48,321 nt of DNA from Bacteroidota bacterium (GTDB taxonomy: Bacteria > Bacteroidota > Bacteroidia > Sphingobacteriales > Sphingobacteriaceae). Shown piece by piece: positions 23,670 to 31,724 of this stretch. The stretch covers positions 1-48,321 of the forward strand of contig JABDHD010000017.1 of the NCBI GenBank assembly GCA_013285685.1, written 5' to 3'. Under the pieces are notes generated by a model that searched no databases, had not been told where the DNA came from, and saw only the letters and a list, made by a program, of their open reading frames with translations. A program made the translations under genes and the position numbers. How positions within the stretch are numbered: position 1 is the first letter of the stretch; the number at the start of each line of letters is the position of its first letter.

Positions 23670-23681
23670 ATTAAAAAATTT

Positions 23682-23915
23682 ATGTCGACGGCAGAAATAA
23701 AACAAACAAAGGCAAGTCTGATTGAATGGATCAATCAGATAACCGATTCCAAAACGCTTACTGCGATCGAAGCTCTTCGAAAAAAATCAAATAACGACTG
23801 GTGGGATGAATTGTCGGATGCACAAAAAGAGCGCATAAATGAAGGGCTTGAGGACATAAAAGCCGGACGAGTTATGACGTCAAAAGAAATGTGGGACAGT
23901 TTAAATCAGCCATAA
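23682..23915 (+). CDS. Antitoxin of a ParE/RelE-type pair
   Basis: A 77-residue protein: MSTAEIKQTKASLIEWINQITDSKTLTAIEALRKK, then DWWDELSDAQKERINEGLEDIKAGRVMTSKEMWD. The middle helix and the acidic DAQKERINEGLEDIKAGR pattern are typical of Bacteroidota addiction-module antitoxins placed before RelE/ParE toxins. The toxin starts 4 bases downstream. No DNA-binding fold is evident. Confidence 0.82.
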   Translation: MSTAEIKQTKASLIEWINQITDSKTLTAIEALRKKSNNDWWDELSDAQKERINEGLEDIKAGRVMTSKEMWDSLNQP

Positions 23916-23919
23916 TTTC

Positions 23920-24210
23920 GTGCTACCAATAATTTATTCTGTTCGCGCACGAAACGACATAGCTGCGATCAGAAGATATTTATTAAATAAATTTACCCAA
24001 CGAGAGGTTGAGAATTTTTTCGATTTACTAAAAAGATTTGAAGCGGTAATTCCTGATCACACACAAATTTTTGTCAAAATTTCATCGAATAAAAATGTGC
24101 GCCGCGCTGTTCTAAGCAAGAAACTCTCTGTATTTTACAAAGTAAGCAAGAAAAGAATATTTGTTGCATCTGTGTTGGACAACAGGATGAATCCTAAGAG
24201 GTGGCCTTAA
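23920..24210 (+). CDS. ParE/RelE-family toxin
   Basis: A 96-residue toxin with the fold-defining pattern IIYSVRARNDIAAIRRYLLNKFTQREVENFFDLLKRFE, then the strands VRRAVLSKKLSVFYKVSKKRIFVASVLDNRMNPKRW. The basic residues of the last strands and the DNRMNPKRW ending are characteristic. The start is GTG 23920, four bases after the antitoxin stop. ParE members inhibit gyrase and RelE members cut mRNA; the sequence alone does not decide. Its last 17 bases overlap the convergent aroK gene. Confidence 0.85.
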   Translation: MLPIIYSVRARNDIAAIRRYLLNKFTQREVENFFDLLKRFEAVIPDHTQIFVKISSNKNVRRAVLSKKLSVFYKVSKKRIFVASVLDNRMNPKRWP

Positions 24211-24754
24211 AACTCAACAACTCCTCCACCCTTTCCGCCGTCAAACTCAATCCGTTTGCGACAATATTTGCCTTATTATAAAACGGCTCACGTTCCTCCA
24301 ATTTTTCTGTAATAAACTGAACAAGAGCTTCCCCATGCCGCTCTCGGAGCAGCGGACGTTCGTCTTTTTCATTTTGGAGCCTGTCGGCAAGGGTTTTGGG
24401 CATAAGTTTGATGTAGACGGTTTTGCCATGGGCGTTCATCCAGTCCATGTTATCAAAAAAGCAAGGCAGGCCGCCACCGGTGGCTATTATCGCATGTTCC
24501 GGATATTTGTGGTTTTTTAATACTTCCGATTCCCGTTTGCGAAAGGCATCTTCGCCATATTTGGAGAAATATTCGCCGATCGTCATCCCTTCCCGCGCTT
24601 CAAAAATATGGTCGAGGTCCATAAACAAATAACCAAGCCTTGAAGCCAGTTTCCGGCCGAGCGTAGTTTTGCCGCTGCCCATAAAACCGACAAGGAAGAT
24701 CAGGCCCGGTCCCGGGCTGCCTTGCAAATTTTTATCCAAGGTAGATTTCAGCAT
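24194..24754 (-). CDS. aroK: Shikimate kinase
   Basis: A 186-residue P-loop kinase: Walker A GFMGSGKTT (23-31), the shikimate-binding DLDHIFE with D-x-D, the FRKRESEVL segment, GGGLPCF, and the lid RPLLRERH. It phosphorylates shikimate in aromatic amino-acid biosynthesis. It has about 16 extra residues before the usual start (LIFLVGFMG), but ATG 24754 is the available start. It overlaps the ParE-type toxin gene at its 3' end. It lies behind the ABC permease on the same strand, with a palindrome between. Confidence 0.93.
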   Translation of the reverse strand: MLKSTLDKNLQGSPGPGLIFLVGFMGSGKTTLGRKLASRLGYLFMDLDHIFEAREGMTIGEYFSKYGEDAFRKRESEVLKNHKYPEHAIIATGGGLPCFFDNMDWMNAHGKTVYIKLMPKTLADRLQNEKDERPLLRERHGEALVQFITEKLEEREPFYNKANIVANGLSLTAERVEELLSFKATS

Positions 24755-24783
24755 TAAAAAATTACTTTTTACTATGAACCATC

Positions 24784-24811
24784 AACTATCCCGCACGTGC
24801 GGGATGAACTA
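24784..24811. repeat. Palindromic mini-element TCCCGCACGTGCGGGA between the ABC permease and aroK
   Basis: The 16-bp perfect palindrome is at 24789-24804, flanked by AACTA at 24784-24788 and 24807-24811. The right copy covers the stop codon of the permease gene (minus strand, 24809-24811). It is the same 16-mer as in pheS and at 41939-41954. Confidence 0.75.
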
Positions 24812-25867
24812 CCCCAGCTTCACCCTCGGGTCTATCCAAACATAGATGATATCCACCAAAATATTGATCACCACAAAAATAAATGCAATAAATAAGATAG
24901 AACCCATTACCACCGGAAAATCCGACATTTCGAGGGCATCAACCGTTGTTTTCCCCAGGCCGTTATAACCGAAAACATATTCCACAAAAAATGAACCGGC
25001 CAGCAGCGAGGCAAACCAATTGGCGATGGCCGTAATTACCGGGTTCAGGGCGTTTTTAAGTGCATGCCGATAAACGATGGTACGTTTACTCAAACCTTTC
25101 GCCCTGGCGGTACGGATGTAGTCTTTACCCAATTCATCAAGCATGGCATTCCGCGTTAGCTGAACGATGATGGCAAGCGGCCGCAGCCCAAGCGTAACCA
25201 TGGGTAGTACCAGGTTGCGCCAGGTAATTACCTCGCCCTTAAACGGATCATAAGTGTACAGGCTGCCTGTCATATTCAGCCCGGTGTATTTAGCCAGCAC
25301 AAAGCCGAATATCCAGGCAATGATGATCCCCGCAAAAAACGATGGCGCCGATACGCCCAGGGTTGATAAACCGATGGCCAGCTTATCGGCCCAGGTATTT
25401 TGGTGTACAGCACTCGTCACCCCAAAAAATACGCCGATAATAATGGCAAACAGCATGGCCGATGTGGCCAGCACGAGCGTATTCGGTATCACATCCAGCA
25501 ACAATGCAGCAACTTCCCGGTGCGTTTGGTACGAACGGCGGAGGTAGGGCCATTTCAGGGCAAAAACCCGGTCCTTCGAAATTGGGAACAATTTAACATA
25601 ATGATACTTTTGCTGCTCGTCTTTATTATCCAGGTGAAAGCCAAGCGGCGAAAGGTCATTGATATAGTACAGGAATTGTACAGGAACAGGTTTATCCAGC
25701 CCAAATTCCTTTCGAACCGCCTGTAAAGATTGCACATCAGCACGCTGCCCTTGTGTCATCCGCGCAGGATCGACCGGTAAAATATTGAACAGGAAGAATA
25801 CCACTACGACAATGCCCAGCATCACAGCCATGCCGTAAAATATTTTGCGGATGAGGTAGCGGATCAT
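24809..25867 (-). CDS. ABC transporter permease, DppB/OppB type
   Basis: A 352-residue inner-membrane permease: MIRYLIRKIFYGMAVMLGIVVVVFFLFNILPVDPARM (the typical N-terminal helix of DppB), about six membrane helices, and the EAA loop DYIRTARAKGLSKRTIVYRHALKNALNPVI that docks the ATPase. It ends in YVWIDPRVKLG, as family members do. It would take part in peptide or related substrate import. A roughly 50-residue insert after the first helix (YYINDLSPLGFHLDNKDEQQ and following) is common in Bacteroidota members. No partner permease, ATPase or binding protein is in the window. Its start follows the BT_3928-like gene by 4 bases. Confidence 0.92.
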   Translation of the reverse strand: MIRYLIRKIFYGMAVMLGIVVVVFFLFNILPVDPARMTQGQRADVQSLQAVRKEFGLDKPVPVQFLYYINDLSPLGFHLDNKDEQQKYHYVKLFPISKDRVFALKWPYLRRSYQTHREVAALLLDVIPNTLVLATSAMLFAIIIGVFFGVTSAVHQNTWADKLAIGLSTLGVSAPSFFAGIIIAWIFGFVLAKYTGLNMTGSLYTYDPFKGEVITWRNLVLPMVTLGLRPLAIIVQLTRNAMLDELGKDYIRTARAKGLSKRTIVYRHALKNALNPVITAIANWFASLLAGSFFVEYVFGYNGLGKTTVDALEMSDFPVVMGSILFIAFIFVVINILVDIIYVWIDPRVKLG

Positions 25868-25871
25868 CGTA

Positions 25872-27044
25872 TTAATGCTGAAAATATTTCTTCGTTAACT
25901 CGTCGATGTCGGGCATAGTATGATAATGCCATTTGTTGATGACGGTGCCGTCCTTCATGAGCAACACACCCGGGTTGGCCCGCACCATCTCTTTTAGCGG
26001 CACTTCGTCGGCATAAAATAGCTCGAACATCAATTTGTGTTCTTTCGCGAAGGCCTCTGCAGATTGCGGCGGATTCGAAGTCAAGAGGATGGTTCGCGTA
26101 TTAAAGTTCTGTTTAAGATTTATTGCAATTGCATTTAAACTGTTAATAGCGTCCTCGTCCGTTTCATTCAAATTAACAGCGACAATTATTAGGTTGTAAT
26201 AGGGATTATCCAGCAGCTCATTGGTATAATTGTTCCCCTGCGCATCGTTGATGATCAGGTCTTCTATTTTTGGTTTGAAACCTGTTTTAACCAGCTTCCT
26301 GGCGGGATCGCCAACCGTCTTCCAGTTATTATCCTTCCAAATGTTGCTATTCGAGTATTCCGTGCTTGTCATCTGTTTATGCTCGCCGGTTTTTTTATTT
26401 TCCAGCTGATAGGTTAGCTCATACTGGTCGGGCTGCGCTCCGGGCGGCGTTTTCATTTCATCAGGGATATTGTCCCCCACCTTGTAAGCCAGGAAATCCA
26501 TCACCGGTAAAAAATTATAGGTGTACAAGCCCATGCAAACGGAAACAACCGCCGCTCCCAATAAAAACCGGTCGCCAATTTTCGGGACAAATACAGGGGT
26601 TATCGCCTTGCGATTGGCAAATATGATAATGATCAGCAGCAGCAAAAACAGGTCTTTGCTGAACGACTGCCAGGGCGTTAGTACGATGGCGTCGCCGAAA
26701 CAGCCGCAGGTTTGCACCACGTTAAAAAAGGCCGAATAAAAGGTGAGGAACGCGAAAAAAATAATGAGCAGCAGGAGCCCCCAGGCAACTTTTACCGGTC
26801 GCACACCGATCAGCAGTGCAAAGCCAAGGGTAATTTCAAGCGAACACAAAATAATAGCGATGGCAAGCGCCCAGCCATTTAAAAAAAGGATGTGAAAAAC
26901 CGCAAAATATTCCTGCAGTTTATAGGAGAAGCCAAGCGGGTCGTTTATTTTAACCAGCCCCGAAAAAATGAACAGCAGCCCTACAAATATCCTGCAGGCC
27001 CACATCCACCAGGGGGCGGATTGATTAAGAGATTTTTTTTTCAT
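25872..27044 (-). CDS. BT_3928-family protein: DoxX/MauE-like membrane domain plus thioredoxin-like domain
   Basis: A 390-residue protein. The first about 155 residues form four to five membrane helices of MauE/DoxX type (RIFVGLLFIFSGLVKINDPLGFSYKLQEYF; VVQTCGCFGDAI). A middle region (about 190-260) with a further helix follows, then a thioredoxin-like domain (about 265-390: YYNLIIVAVNLNETDEDAINSL ... NPGVLLMKDGTVINKWHYHTMPD). The latter lacks a C-x-x-C motif; the paired cysteines TCGC are in the membrane part. Family members may handle redox at the membrane, but the function is not established. It heads a minus-strand operon with the ABC permease and aroK. Confidence 0.88.
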   Translation of the reverse strand: MKKKSLNQSAPWWMWACRIFVGLLFIFSGLVKINDPLGFSYKLQEYFAVFHILFLNGWALAIAIILCSLEITLGFALLIGVRPVKVAWGLLLLIIFFAFLTFYSAFFNVVQTCGCFGDAIVLTPWQSFSKDLFLLLLIIIIFANRKAITPVFVPKIGDRFLLGAAVVSVCMGLYTYNFLPVMDFLAYKVGDNIPDEMKTPPGAQPDQYELTYQLENKKTGEHKQMTSTEYSNSNIWKDNNWKTVGDPARKLVKTGFKPKIEDLIINDAQGNNYTNELLDNPYYNLIIVAVNLNETDEDAINSLNAIAINLKQNFNTRTILLTSNPPQSAEAFAKEHKLMFELFYADEVPLKEMVRANPGVLLMKDGTVINKWHYHTMPDIDELTKKYFQH

Positions 27045-27084
27045 TGTTGTTGAAAGGTTGTAACGTTGTAATGTTGGAGAGAAC

Positions 27085-27117
27085 AGACTTACGAAGTTTT
27101 AAAAACTTCGTAAGTCT
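27085..27117. repeat. 33-bp palindrome with 16-bp arms AGACTTACGAAGTTTT
   Basis: AGACTTACGAAGTTTT (27085-27100), one A, then the exact reverse complement (27102-27117). It sits between the divergent BT_3928-like gene and folP, together with ACATTTCAAC-type words. A likely dispersed intergenic palindrome. It could also form a cruciform that affects both promoters. Confidence 0.75.
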
Positions 27118-27149
27118 TGGGTTATGACCTTTCAACATTTCAACTTACA

Positions 27150-28001
27150 ATGGCTAAAGATACATTTTTTCGGAAAAAGGCGACCATAAATGCAGGCGGA
27201 AGGCTTATTGATTTAAGCAGCGCTAAAGTAATGGGCATCATCAACCTTACGCCCGATTCCTTTTTTGCCGGGAGCAGGAAGCAAGGTATTGACGCGGCGG
27301 TAAAGCAAGCCGGAAAAATGCTGGTTGAGGGTGCAACTTTCGTGGACCTTGGCGCTTATTCCTCAAGGCCAGGAGCTGACGATGTCTCCATGCAGGAGGA
27401 AACGGACAGGCTTATACCAGTGGTTGAAGCCATTGTTTCTGCCTATCCTGATGCGATACTTTCCATCGATACTTTTCGTGCGAAAGTTGCCGGGGCGGGA
27501 ATCAGTGCAGGTGCTCACATCATCAATGATATTTCAGGCGGACAATTGGACGAGGATATGTTTACAACTGTTGCCCGGCTGCAGGTGCCGTATATTTTGA
27601 TGCACATGAAAGGTAATCCCCGCACGATGAACAAGATCGCCGAATATGAAGACGTATATACCGAAGTTTACGACTATTTTGTTGAAAAGTATCACCGGCT
27701 GAGGATGCTTGGCGTACACGATGTGATCATTGATCCCGGTTTTGGGTTTGCGAAGAAACGTGAACATAGTTATGCGCTGATGGCCCGGCTGCAGGATTTT
27801 AATGTACTGCAATTGCCGATACTTGCCGGCGTGTCGCGTAAAACGATGATCTATGGATTGCTGGGGATAACGGCGGATGAGGCTTTGAACGGTACCACAG
27901 CGTTAAATACCATAGCGCTAACAAAAGGTGCGAATATCTTAAGAGTGCATGATGTGAAGGAGGCTGTTGAAGCCGTGAGGATTTGGGAGATGTGCCGGTA
28001 A
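27150..28001 (+). CDS. folP: Dihydropteroate synthase
   Basis: A 283-residue TIM-barrel enzyme with all DHPS signatures: VMGIINLTPDSFF, DLGAYSSRPGA, LSIDTFRAKVA, HIINDISGG, LMHMKGNPRTM, DVIIDPGFGFAKKREHSY, and LAGVSRKTMIYG. It condenses p-aminobenzoate with the pterin diphosphate in folate synthesis. ATG 27150 is chosen rather than the upstream TTG at 27117, which lies in the palindrome. It is divergent from the BT_3928-like gene, an arrangement I recall in other Bacteroidota. Confidence 0.95.
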   Translation: MAKDTFFRKKATINAGGRLIDLSSAKVMGIINLTPDSFFAGSRKQGIDAAVKQAGKMLVEGATFVDLGAYSSRPGADDVSMQEETDRLIPVVEAIVSAYPDAILSIDTFRAKVAGAGISAGAHIINDISGGQLDEDMFTTVARLQVPYILMHMKGNPRTMNKIAEYEDVYTEVYDYFVEKYHRLRMLGVHDVIIDPGFGFAKKREHSYALMARLQDFNVLQLPILAGVSRKTMIYGLLGITADEALNGTTALNTIALTKGANILRVHDVKEAVEAVRIWEMCR

Positions 28002-28005
28002 TTCA

Positions 28006-28647
28006 TTAAAAGGGATTATTTTCAAAAACCACATTAGGTGATTTTTCCATTTCCCGCAAACGTTTTTCAATTAGTTTCCACGAGTATTTTGTAGTCATCA
28101 TCTGAACATTTTCATTAAAATCTATATCCTGATGATATAATAAAGATTTCGCGATCATCACCGGGTTCCTGGATGCATATTTGCGCTCATAGGCATCCAT
28201 CATTTGTGTTAACGATAGATATCGGGATAAAAAAGCAACGTCAATGAAATCCTTTAACCGCGTACCGTTCCCTGAAATGGCATTTAGCTTCATTGCCGCG
28301 ATGTCTTCCAGCGAAGCCATTCTTATACCTTCAACTGTTTGCAAATCCTTTACAAAGGCATAAGGATGGGTGATCAAGTCGGTTTTAATTTCCTTAATCA
28401 GCCCTTTCAGAGTGTTTTTGGCAATAAAATTCATACGAAAATCGTAGTTGGCCCGTAAATACTCAAGCATTTCATTGTTATCGAAAGAATGTGCTGAGAA
28501 AAGGTCGATATCAATACTGATGCGGTGGCCAATTTGCAGCGAAAGGGCTGTCCCACCGACCAGAAAAAAGTCTGTCAGCTTTTCATCTCTTGTTAAAATT
28601 TTTAGGAGTTCCAGTGTGTCTGCCGTAACTGTTTCTGTTCGTAGCAT
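28006..28647 (-). CDS. AbiEii/AbiGii-type nucleotidyltransferase toxin
   Basis: A 213-residue protein of the nucleotidyltransferase family. It has the motif FFLVGGTALSLQIGHRISIDIDLF with GG at 31-32 and the metal-binding D46-x-D48, then SLEDIAAMKLNAISGNGTRLKDFIDVAFL, the conserved K...D of AbiEii proteins. Such toxins transfer nucleotides to tRNA or other targets and serve in phage abortive infection. It overlaps its presumed antitoxin gene (28602-28928) by 46 bases. It is shorter than AbiEii (about 300 residues) but matches the common short Bacteroidota form. Confidence 0.88.
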   Translation of the reverse strand: MLRTETVTADTLELLKILTRDEKLTDFFLVGGTALSLQIGHRISIDIDLFSAHSFDNNEMLEYLRANYDFRMNFIAKNTLKGLIKEIKTDLITHPYAFVKDLQTVEGIRMASLEDIAAMKLNAISGNGTRLKDFIDVAFLSRYLSLTQMMDAYERKYASRNPVMIAKSLLYHQDIDFNENVQMMTTKYSWKLIEKRLREMEKSPNVVFENNPF

Positions 28648-28928
28648 TTCATTTTTGAAAACGGTATGTCAAAAGCGACACTCACAAAGTTCATGTCGAT
28701 ATCGTTGAGATAGGGAATCACTTTTATCGCATCCTTTACGCCCTTTTCTCCATACAGGTTTAGTAAAGCCCACCAATCACTCGGCCAGCCCCTTTCAATT
28801 ACCCGCTGCACCACCACATTTCTCATTTGCTTAAAATCAAAATTAGTAAGGTCATACTCCCAAAGCAATGTCGGACTTATTTTTGCATCGGGGTGCTCTT
28901 TGTAATCTTCTAAATAGATAAAATGCAT
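28602..28928 (-). CDS. Putative antitoxin of the nucleotidyltransferase toxin (DUF6922-like)
   Basis: A 108-residue protein, MHFIYLEDYKEHPDAKISPTLLWEYDLTNFDFKQMRNVVVQRVIERGWPSDWWALLNLYG. The pattern LLWEYD...R.VVVQRVIERG..DW resembles the DUF6922 proteins that accompany AbiEii-type toxins in Bacteroidota. It is first in the pair, overlapping the toxin gene by 46 bases. A -7 element lies at 28953-28960. The assignment comes from position and pattern. Confidence 0.78.
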   Translation of the reverse strand: MHFIYLEDYKEHPDAKISPTLLWEYDLTNFDFKQMRNVVVQRVIERGWPSDWWALLNLYGEKGVKDAIKVIPYLNDIDMNFVSVAFDIPFSKMKCYEQKQLRQTHWNS

Positions 28929-28952
28929 TTGAAAAATAGCGTGGTACTACAA

Positions 28953-28960
28953 CAAATATA
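28953..28960 (-). promoter_or_regulatory. -7 promoter element of the AbiEii-type pair
   Basis: CAAATATA on the plus strand, i.e. TATATTTG on the minus strand, 24 bases before the antitoxin start at 28928. Confidence 0.55.
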
Positions 28961-28992
28961 ACGATTTAGGCGCTAAGATTAGTCTCATTTTG

Positions 28993-29000
28993 TATATTTG
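28993..29000 (+). promoter_or_regulatory. -7 promoter element facing the HNH gene
   Basis: TATATTTG, the same octamer as that of the divergent pair, 32 bases away. The HNH start at 29093 would have a leader of about 90 bases. Confidence 0.5.
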
Positions 29001-29092
29001 ATTTATGGCGATATACTTTGGTAATAGTTGTTTCCATTCGAATTTCATATTCGCGTCAAATAGGAAACATTGTAAACAAATTATAATAGCAA

Positions 29093-30000
29093 ATGATATT
29101 CGAGTTGACTGATCCGCGAAAGCAAATTTCTGACTTAGAAATTATTAACGACTTACGCCATGTTGCAAACCATTTAGGAAAACAATCTCTCAAGTTAAGA
29201 GAATATTGTAAAGAAAATGGGGCAGTGTATTCTCATCAAACTGCATTGAAAAGATTTGGTAATTGGGAGGCCGCATTAAACAAGGCTGGACTTGAACCTG
29301 AAGCAAACAAATTCGGAGAGAAATCGAAAGGAGAATTAATAAAAGATATAATTAGAGTTGCCAACGAACAAAATAATCCAAAAATTACCTTCCGCGACTA
29401 TAGGAGATTTGGAAAATATGACGGAAAAACCGTTCAAAGACAATTTGGGGGATGGGTTGAGGCAACCAAACAAGCAAATCTTGAAATTGGACGTGTTCAC
29501 ACAGTGTCGACCACGGATCTTCTCCAAAATCTCCTTGAATTATGGACTCTTTTAGGCAGACAGCCAAAACGGTCAGAGGTTATAAGCCCTAACTCCAAAT
29601 ACCACGCAGCAACTTACACAAATAGATTTGGGTCATGGCAAACAGCTTTAGAAAAATTTATTGAATACGTAAATTCTGACAACGAAGAAGAAAACGATAT
29701 CGATAATGGTAATTCACAATTAGTTGCTATTACCGGATCAAAAGGCCCGGAATTACAAGAATTTCAAAAAACAATTAAAAGAACACCAAGAGGAATAAAT
29801 TTACGCCTTCGTTGGATTGTACTTAACAGGGATAATTTTTCTTGCAGAAACTGTGGCCGTTCGCCAGCAAAAGACCTACAAACAATATTACATGTTGATC
29901 ATATAATACCATGGAGTAAAGGAGTGAAACAGTTATCGAAAACTTACAAACTCTTTGTGAGCAATGTAACTTGGGCAAAAGCAATTTGATGGATAACTAA
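29093..30000 (+). pseudogene. HNH endonuclease with homing-endonuclease-associated repeats, frameshifted near the C terminus
   Basis: The frame from ATG 29093 to TGA 29989 gives 298 residues: about three HNH-associated repeats of 50-60 residues (e.g. SKGELIKDIIRVANEQNNPKITFRDYRRFGKYDGKTVQRQFGGWVEA), then the HNH core RWIVLNRDNFSCRNCGRSPAKDLQTILHVDHIIPWSKG. After this the frame turns to nonsense. Shifting frame at about 29923 restores ENLQTLCEQCNLGKSNLMDN up to TAA 30000, the exact expected second cysteine pair and final motif. One G is missing from GGAGGTGAAACA. It is either a true frameshift mutation or a sequencing error; the nuclease as read lacks its second zinc cysteine pair. Base use is AT-richer than the neighbours, suggesting transfer. 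Confidence 0.85.
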
Positions 30001-30028
30001 GCAATTTAAACCCCAATCATATCTGAAC

Positions 30029-31552
30029 TTATTCCACCACCAACTCCATTACCCTCAGTATCGCATCTACATACTCGCGGTTATTGGCCAGCCGGGGAAC
30101 CTTATTTTGATTGCCGAGCTTGCCTCTTTCTTTCATCCAATTAAAAAATGTACCATCTGGCGCTTTGCGCACTATCGGGCGGCGCAGGGCCATATCCTTA
30201 AACCGCTTGGCATCATAATCGGAGTTGATGCGGCGCAGGGTTTCGTCAAGGATATCTATAAAACGTTCAAATTCGGCGGGCTTTTTTTCAAACTCGACGA
30301 TCCATTCGTGCGCACCGTTCTCGTCGCCATTAAAATAAACGGGGGCGGCTGTATACTCGCGAATAATGGCGCCGGTTTGTTTGCAGGCTTCGTCAAGCGC
30401 CCGCTCGGCGTTATCGATGATCAACTCCTCGCCAAAGGCATTGATATAATGTTTGGTGCGCCCGGTAACCTGGATGCGGAACGGGCTGAGCGAAGTAAAT
30501 CGCACGGTATCGCCTATCATATACCGCCAAAGCCCGGCGTTGGTGCTGATGATGAGCGCGTAGTTTTTATCCAGTTCCACCTCATCCAGCGTTAGCGTTT
30601 CAGGGTTTTCTTTGTGAATATCTTCCAGCCGCAAAAACTCATAAAAAATGCCGTAATCCAGCATCAGCAGCATTTCACCATGTTCGCGCGTGTCCTGTAT
30701 CCCAAAAAACCCTTCGGAAGCGTTGTAGTTCTCCAGGTAATACATATTATCATTGGGGATCAGTTTTTTAAACTGCTCGCGGTAGGGTGTAAAGTTTACC
30801 GCTCCATGAAAGTACATTTCCAGGTTGGGCCAAATCTCCAGCAGGTTGTTTTTACCCGTGATCTCCAGCATTCGCTTAAATAACAACAGGTTCCAGGTGG
30901 GCACGCCGCTCAGGCTGGTTACGTTAACATCACGCGTGGCGTGAGCCATTTTTTCAATCTTTTCCTCAAAATTATCCAGCATGGCTATGTCCATTTCAGG
31001 CGTGCGGTGAAGTTCGGCCCAAAGGGGCAGGTTTTTCATCAGCACTGCCGAAAGATCGCCAAACGAAGTATCGGCGCCCAACTCACTGGCCTGGTAGCTA
31101 CCGCCGAGCGTAAGTATCTTACCGGTAAACATCCTGGCGTTAGGCACGTTGTTGAAATAGATGGTGAGCAAATCCTTGCCACCTTTAAAATGACATTCTT
31201 CCAGCGCCTCTTCGCTCACCGGGATAAATTTGCTCCGGTCGCTGGTAGTGCCGGATGATTTGGCGAACCACCGTATCTCCGACGGCCACAACACATTGCG
31301 TTCGCCGTGCAGCATCCGCTCGATATAAGGTTTTAATGTTTCGTAGGTTTGAATCGGGACACGCTCTCTGAAATCATTTGAGCTTTCGATGCTTTTGTAG
31401 CCATATTTTTTACCCCATTCGGTTTTTTCGGCGCCGGCGATGAGCTGCTCGAACCATTCCTCCTGCACTTCGTTAGGATATTTCATAAAAAGCTCTATCT
31501 GGTGGATACGCTTTTTCATGAACCAGGTGAAAACAGAGTTAAAAATTTCCAT
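30029..31552 (-). CDS. GH3-family acyl-adenylating protein
   Basis: A 507-residue protein of the GH3 superfamily, known from plant auxin-conjugating enzymes: FAKSSGTTSDRSKFIPVS (ATP/AMP-binding motif, about 100-117), GSYQASELGADTSFGDLSA, NYNASEGFFGIQD (about 276-288), and LWRYMIGDTVRFTS (about 343-356). The bacterial members presumably adenylate a carboxylate and join it to an amine; the substrate is unknown. It follows lptB (173 bases apart, with a hairpin repeat between) and recJ on the same strand, an order I recall in other Bacteroidota. A role linked to the cell envelope is only a guess. Confidence 0.9.
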   Translation of the reverse strand: MEIFNSVFTWFMKKRIHQIELFMKYPNEVQEEWFEQLIAGAEKTEWGKKYGYKSIESSNDFRERVPIQTYETLKPYIERMLHGERNVLWPSEIRWFAKSSGTTSDRSKFIPVSEEALEECHFKGGKDLLTIYFNNVPNARMFTGKILTLGGSYQASELGADTSFGDLSAVLMKNLPLWAELHRTPEMDIAMLDNFEEKIEKMAHATRDVNVTSLSGVPTWNLLLFKRMLEITGKNNLLEIWPNLEMYFHGAVNFTPYREQFKKLIPNDNMYYLENYNASEGFFGIQDTREHGEMLLMLDYGIFYEFLRLEDIHKENPETLTLDEVELDKNYALIISTNAGLWRYMIGDTVRFTSLSPFRIQVTGRTKHYINAFGEELIIDNAERALDEACKQTGAIIREYTAAPVYFNGDENGAHEWIVEFEKKPAEFERFIDILDETLRRINSDYDAKRFKDMALRRPIVRKAPDGTFFNWMKERGKLGNQNKVPRLANNREYVDAILRVMELVVE

Positions 31553-31584
31553 AGGCTATTGGTACGGTTTCGATATTAGCATCC

Positions 31585-31701
31585 GTTCGCCTCACCGCAA
31601 ACCCCTCTCCAAAGGAGAGGGACTTAAAAGACGAGTGCGCTCTTAAAGTCCTCTCCTTTTGAGAGGATGAGTGAGACCTTCGGCGTTTAGGTGAGGCGAA
31701 C
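31585..31701. repeat. 117-bp inverted repeat between lptB and the GH3 gene
   Basis: GTTCGCCTCACC (31585-31596) is mirrored by GGTGAGGCGAAC (31690-31701). Inside are CCCTCTCCAAAGGAGAGGG and GTCCTCTCCTTTTGAGAGGA, themselves palindromic. It has the same nested build as the repeats at 16412 and 34485. Confidence 0.75.
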
Positions 31702-31724
31702 CTAATGTCGGGGCAAACTCAACA

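Noticed and set aside
29005-29112. A 35-codon frame from ATG 29005 overlapping the HNH start
   Set aside because: It has no recognisable features and is in another frame than the HNH gene. It is mentioned as a possible leader only.
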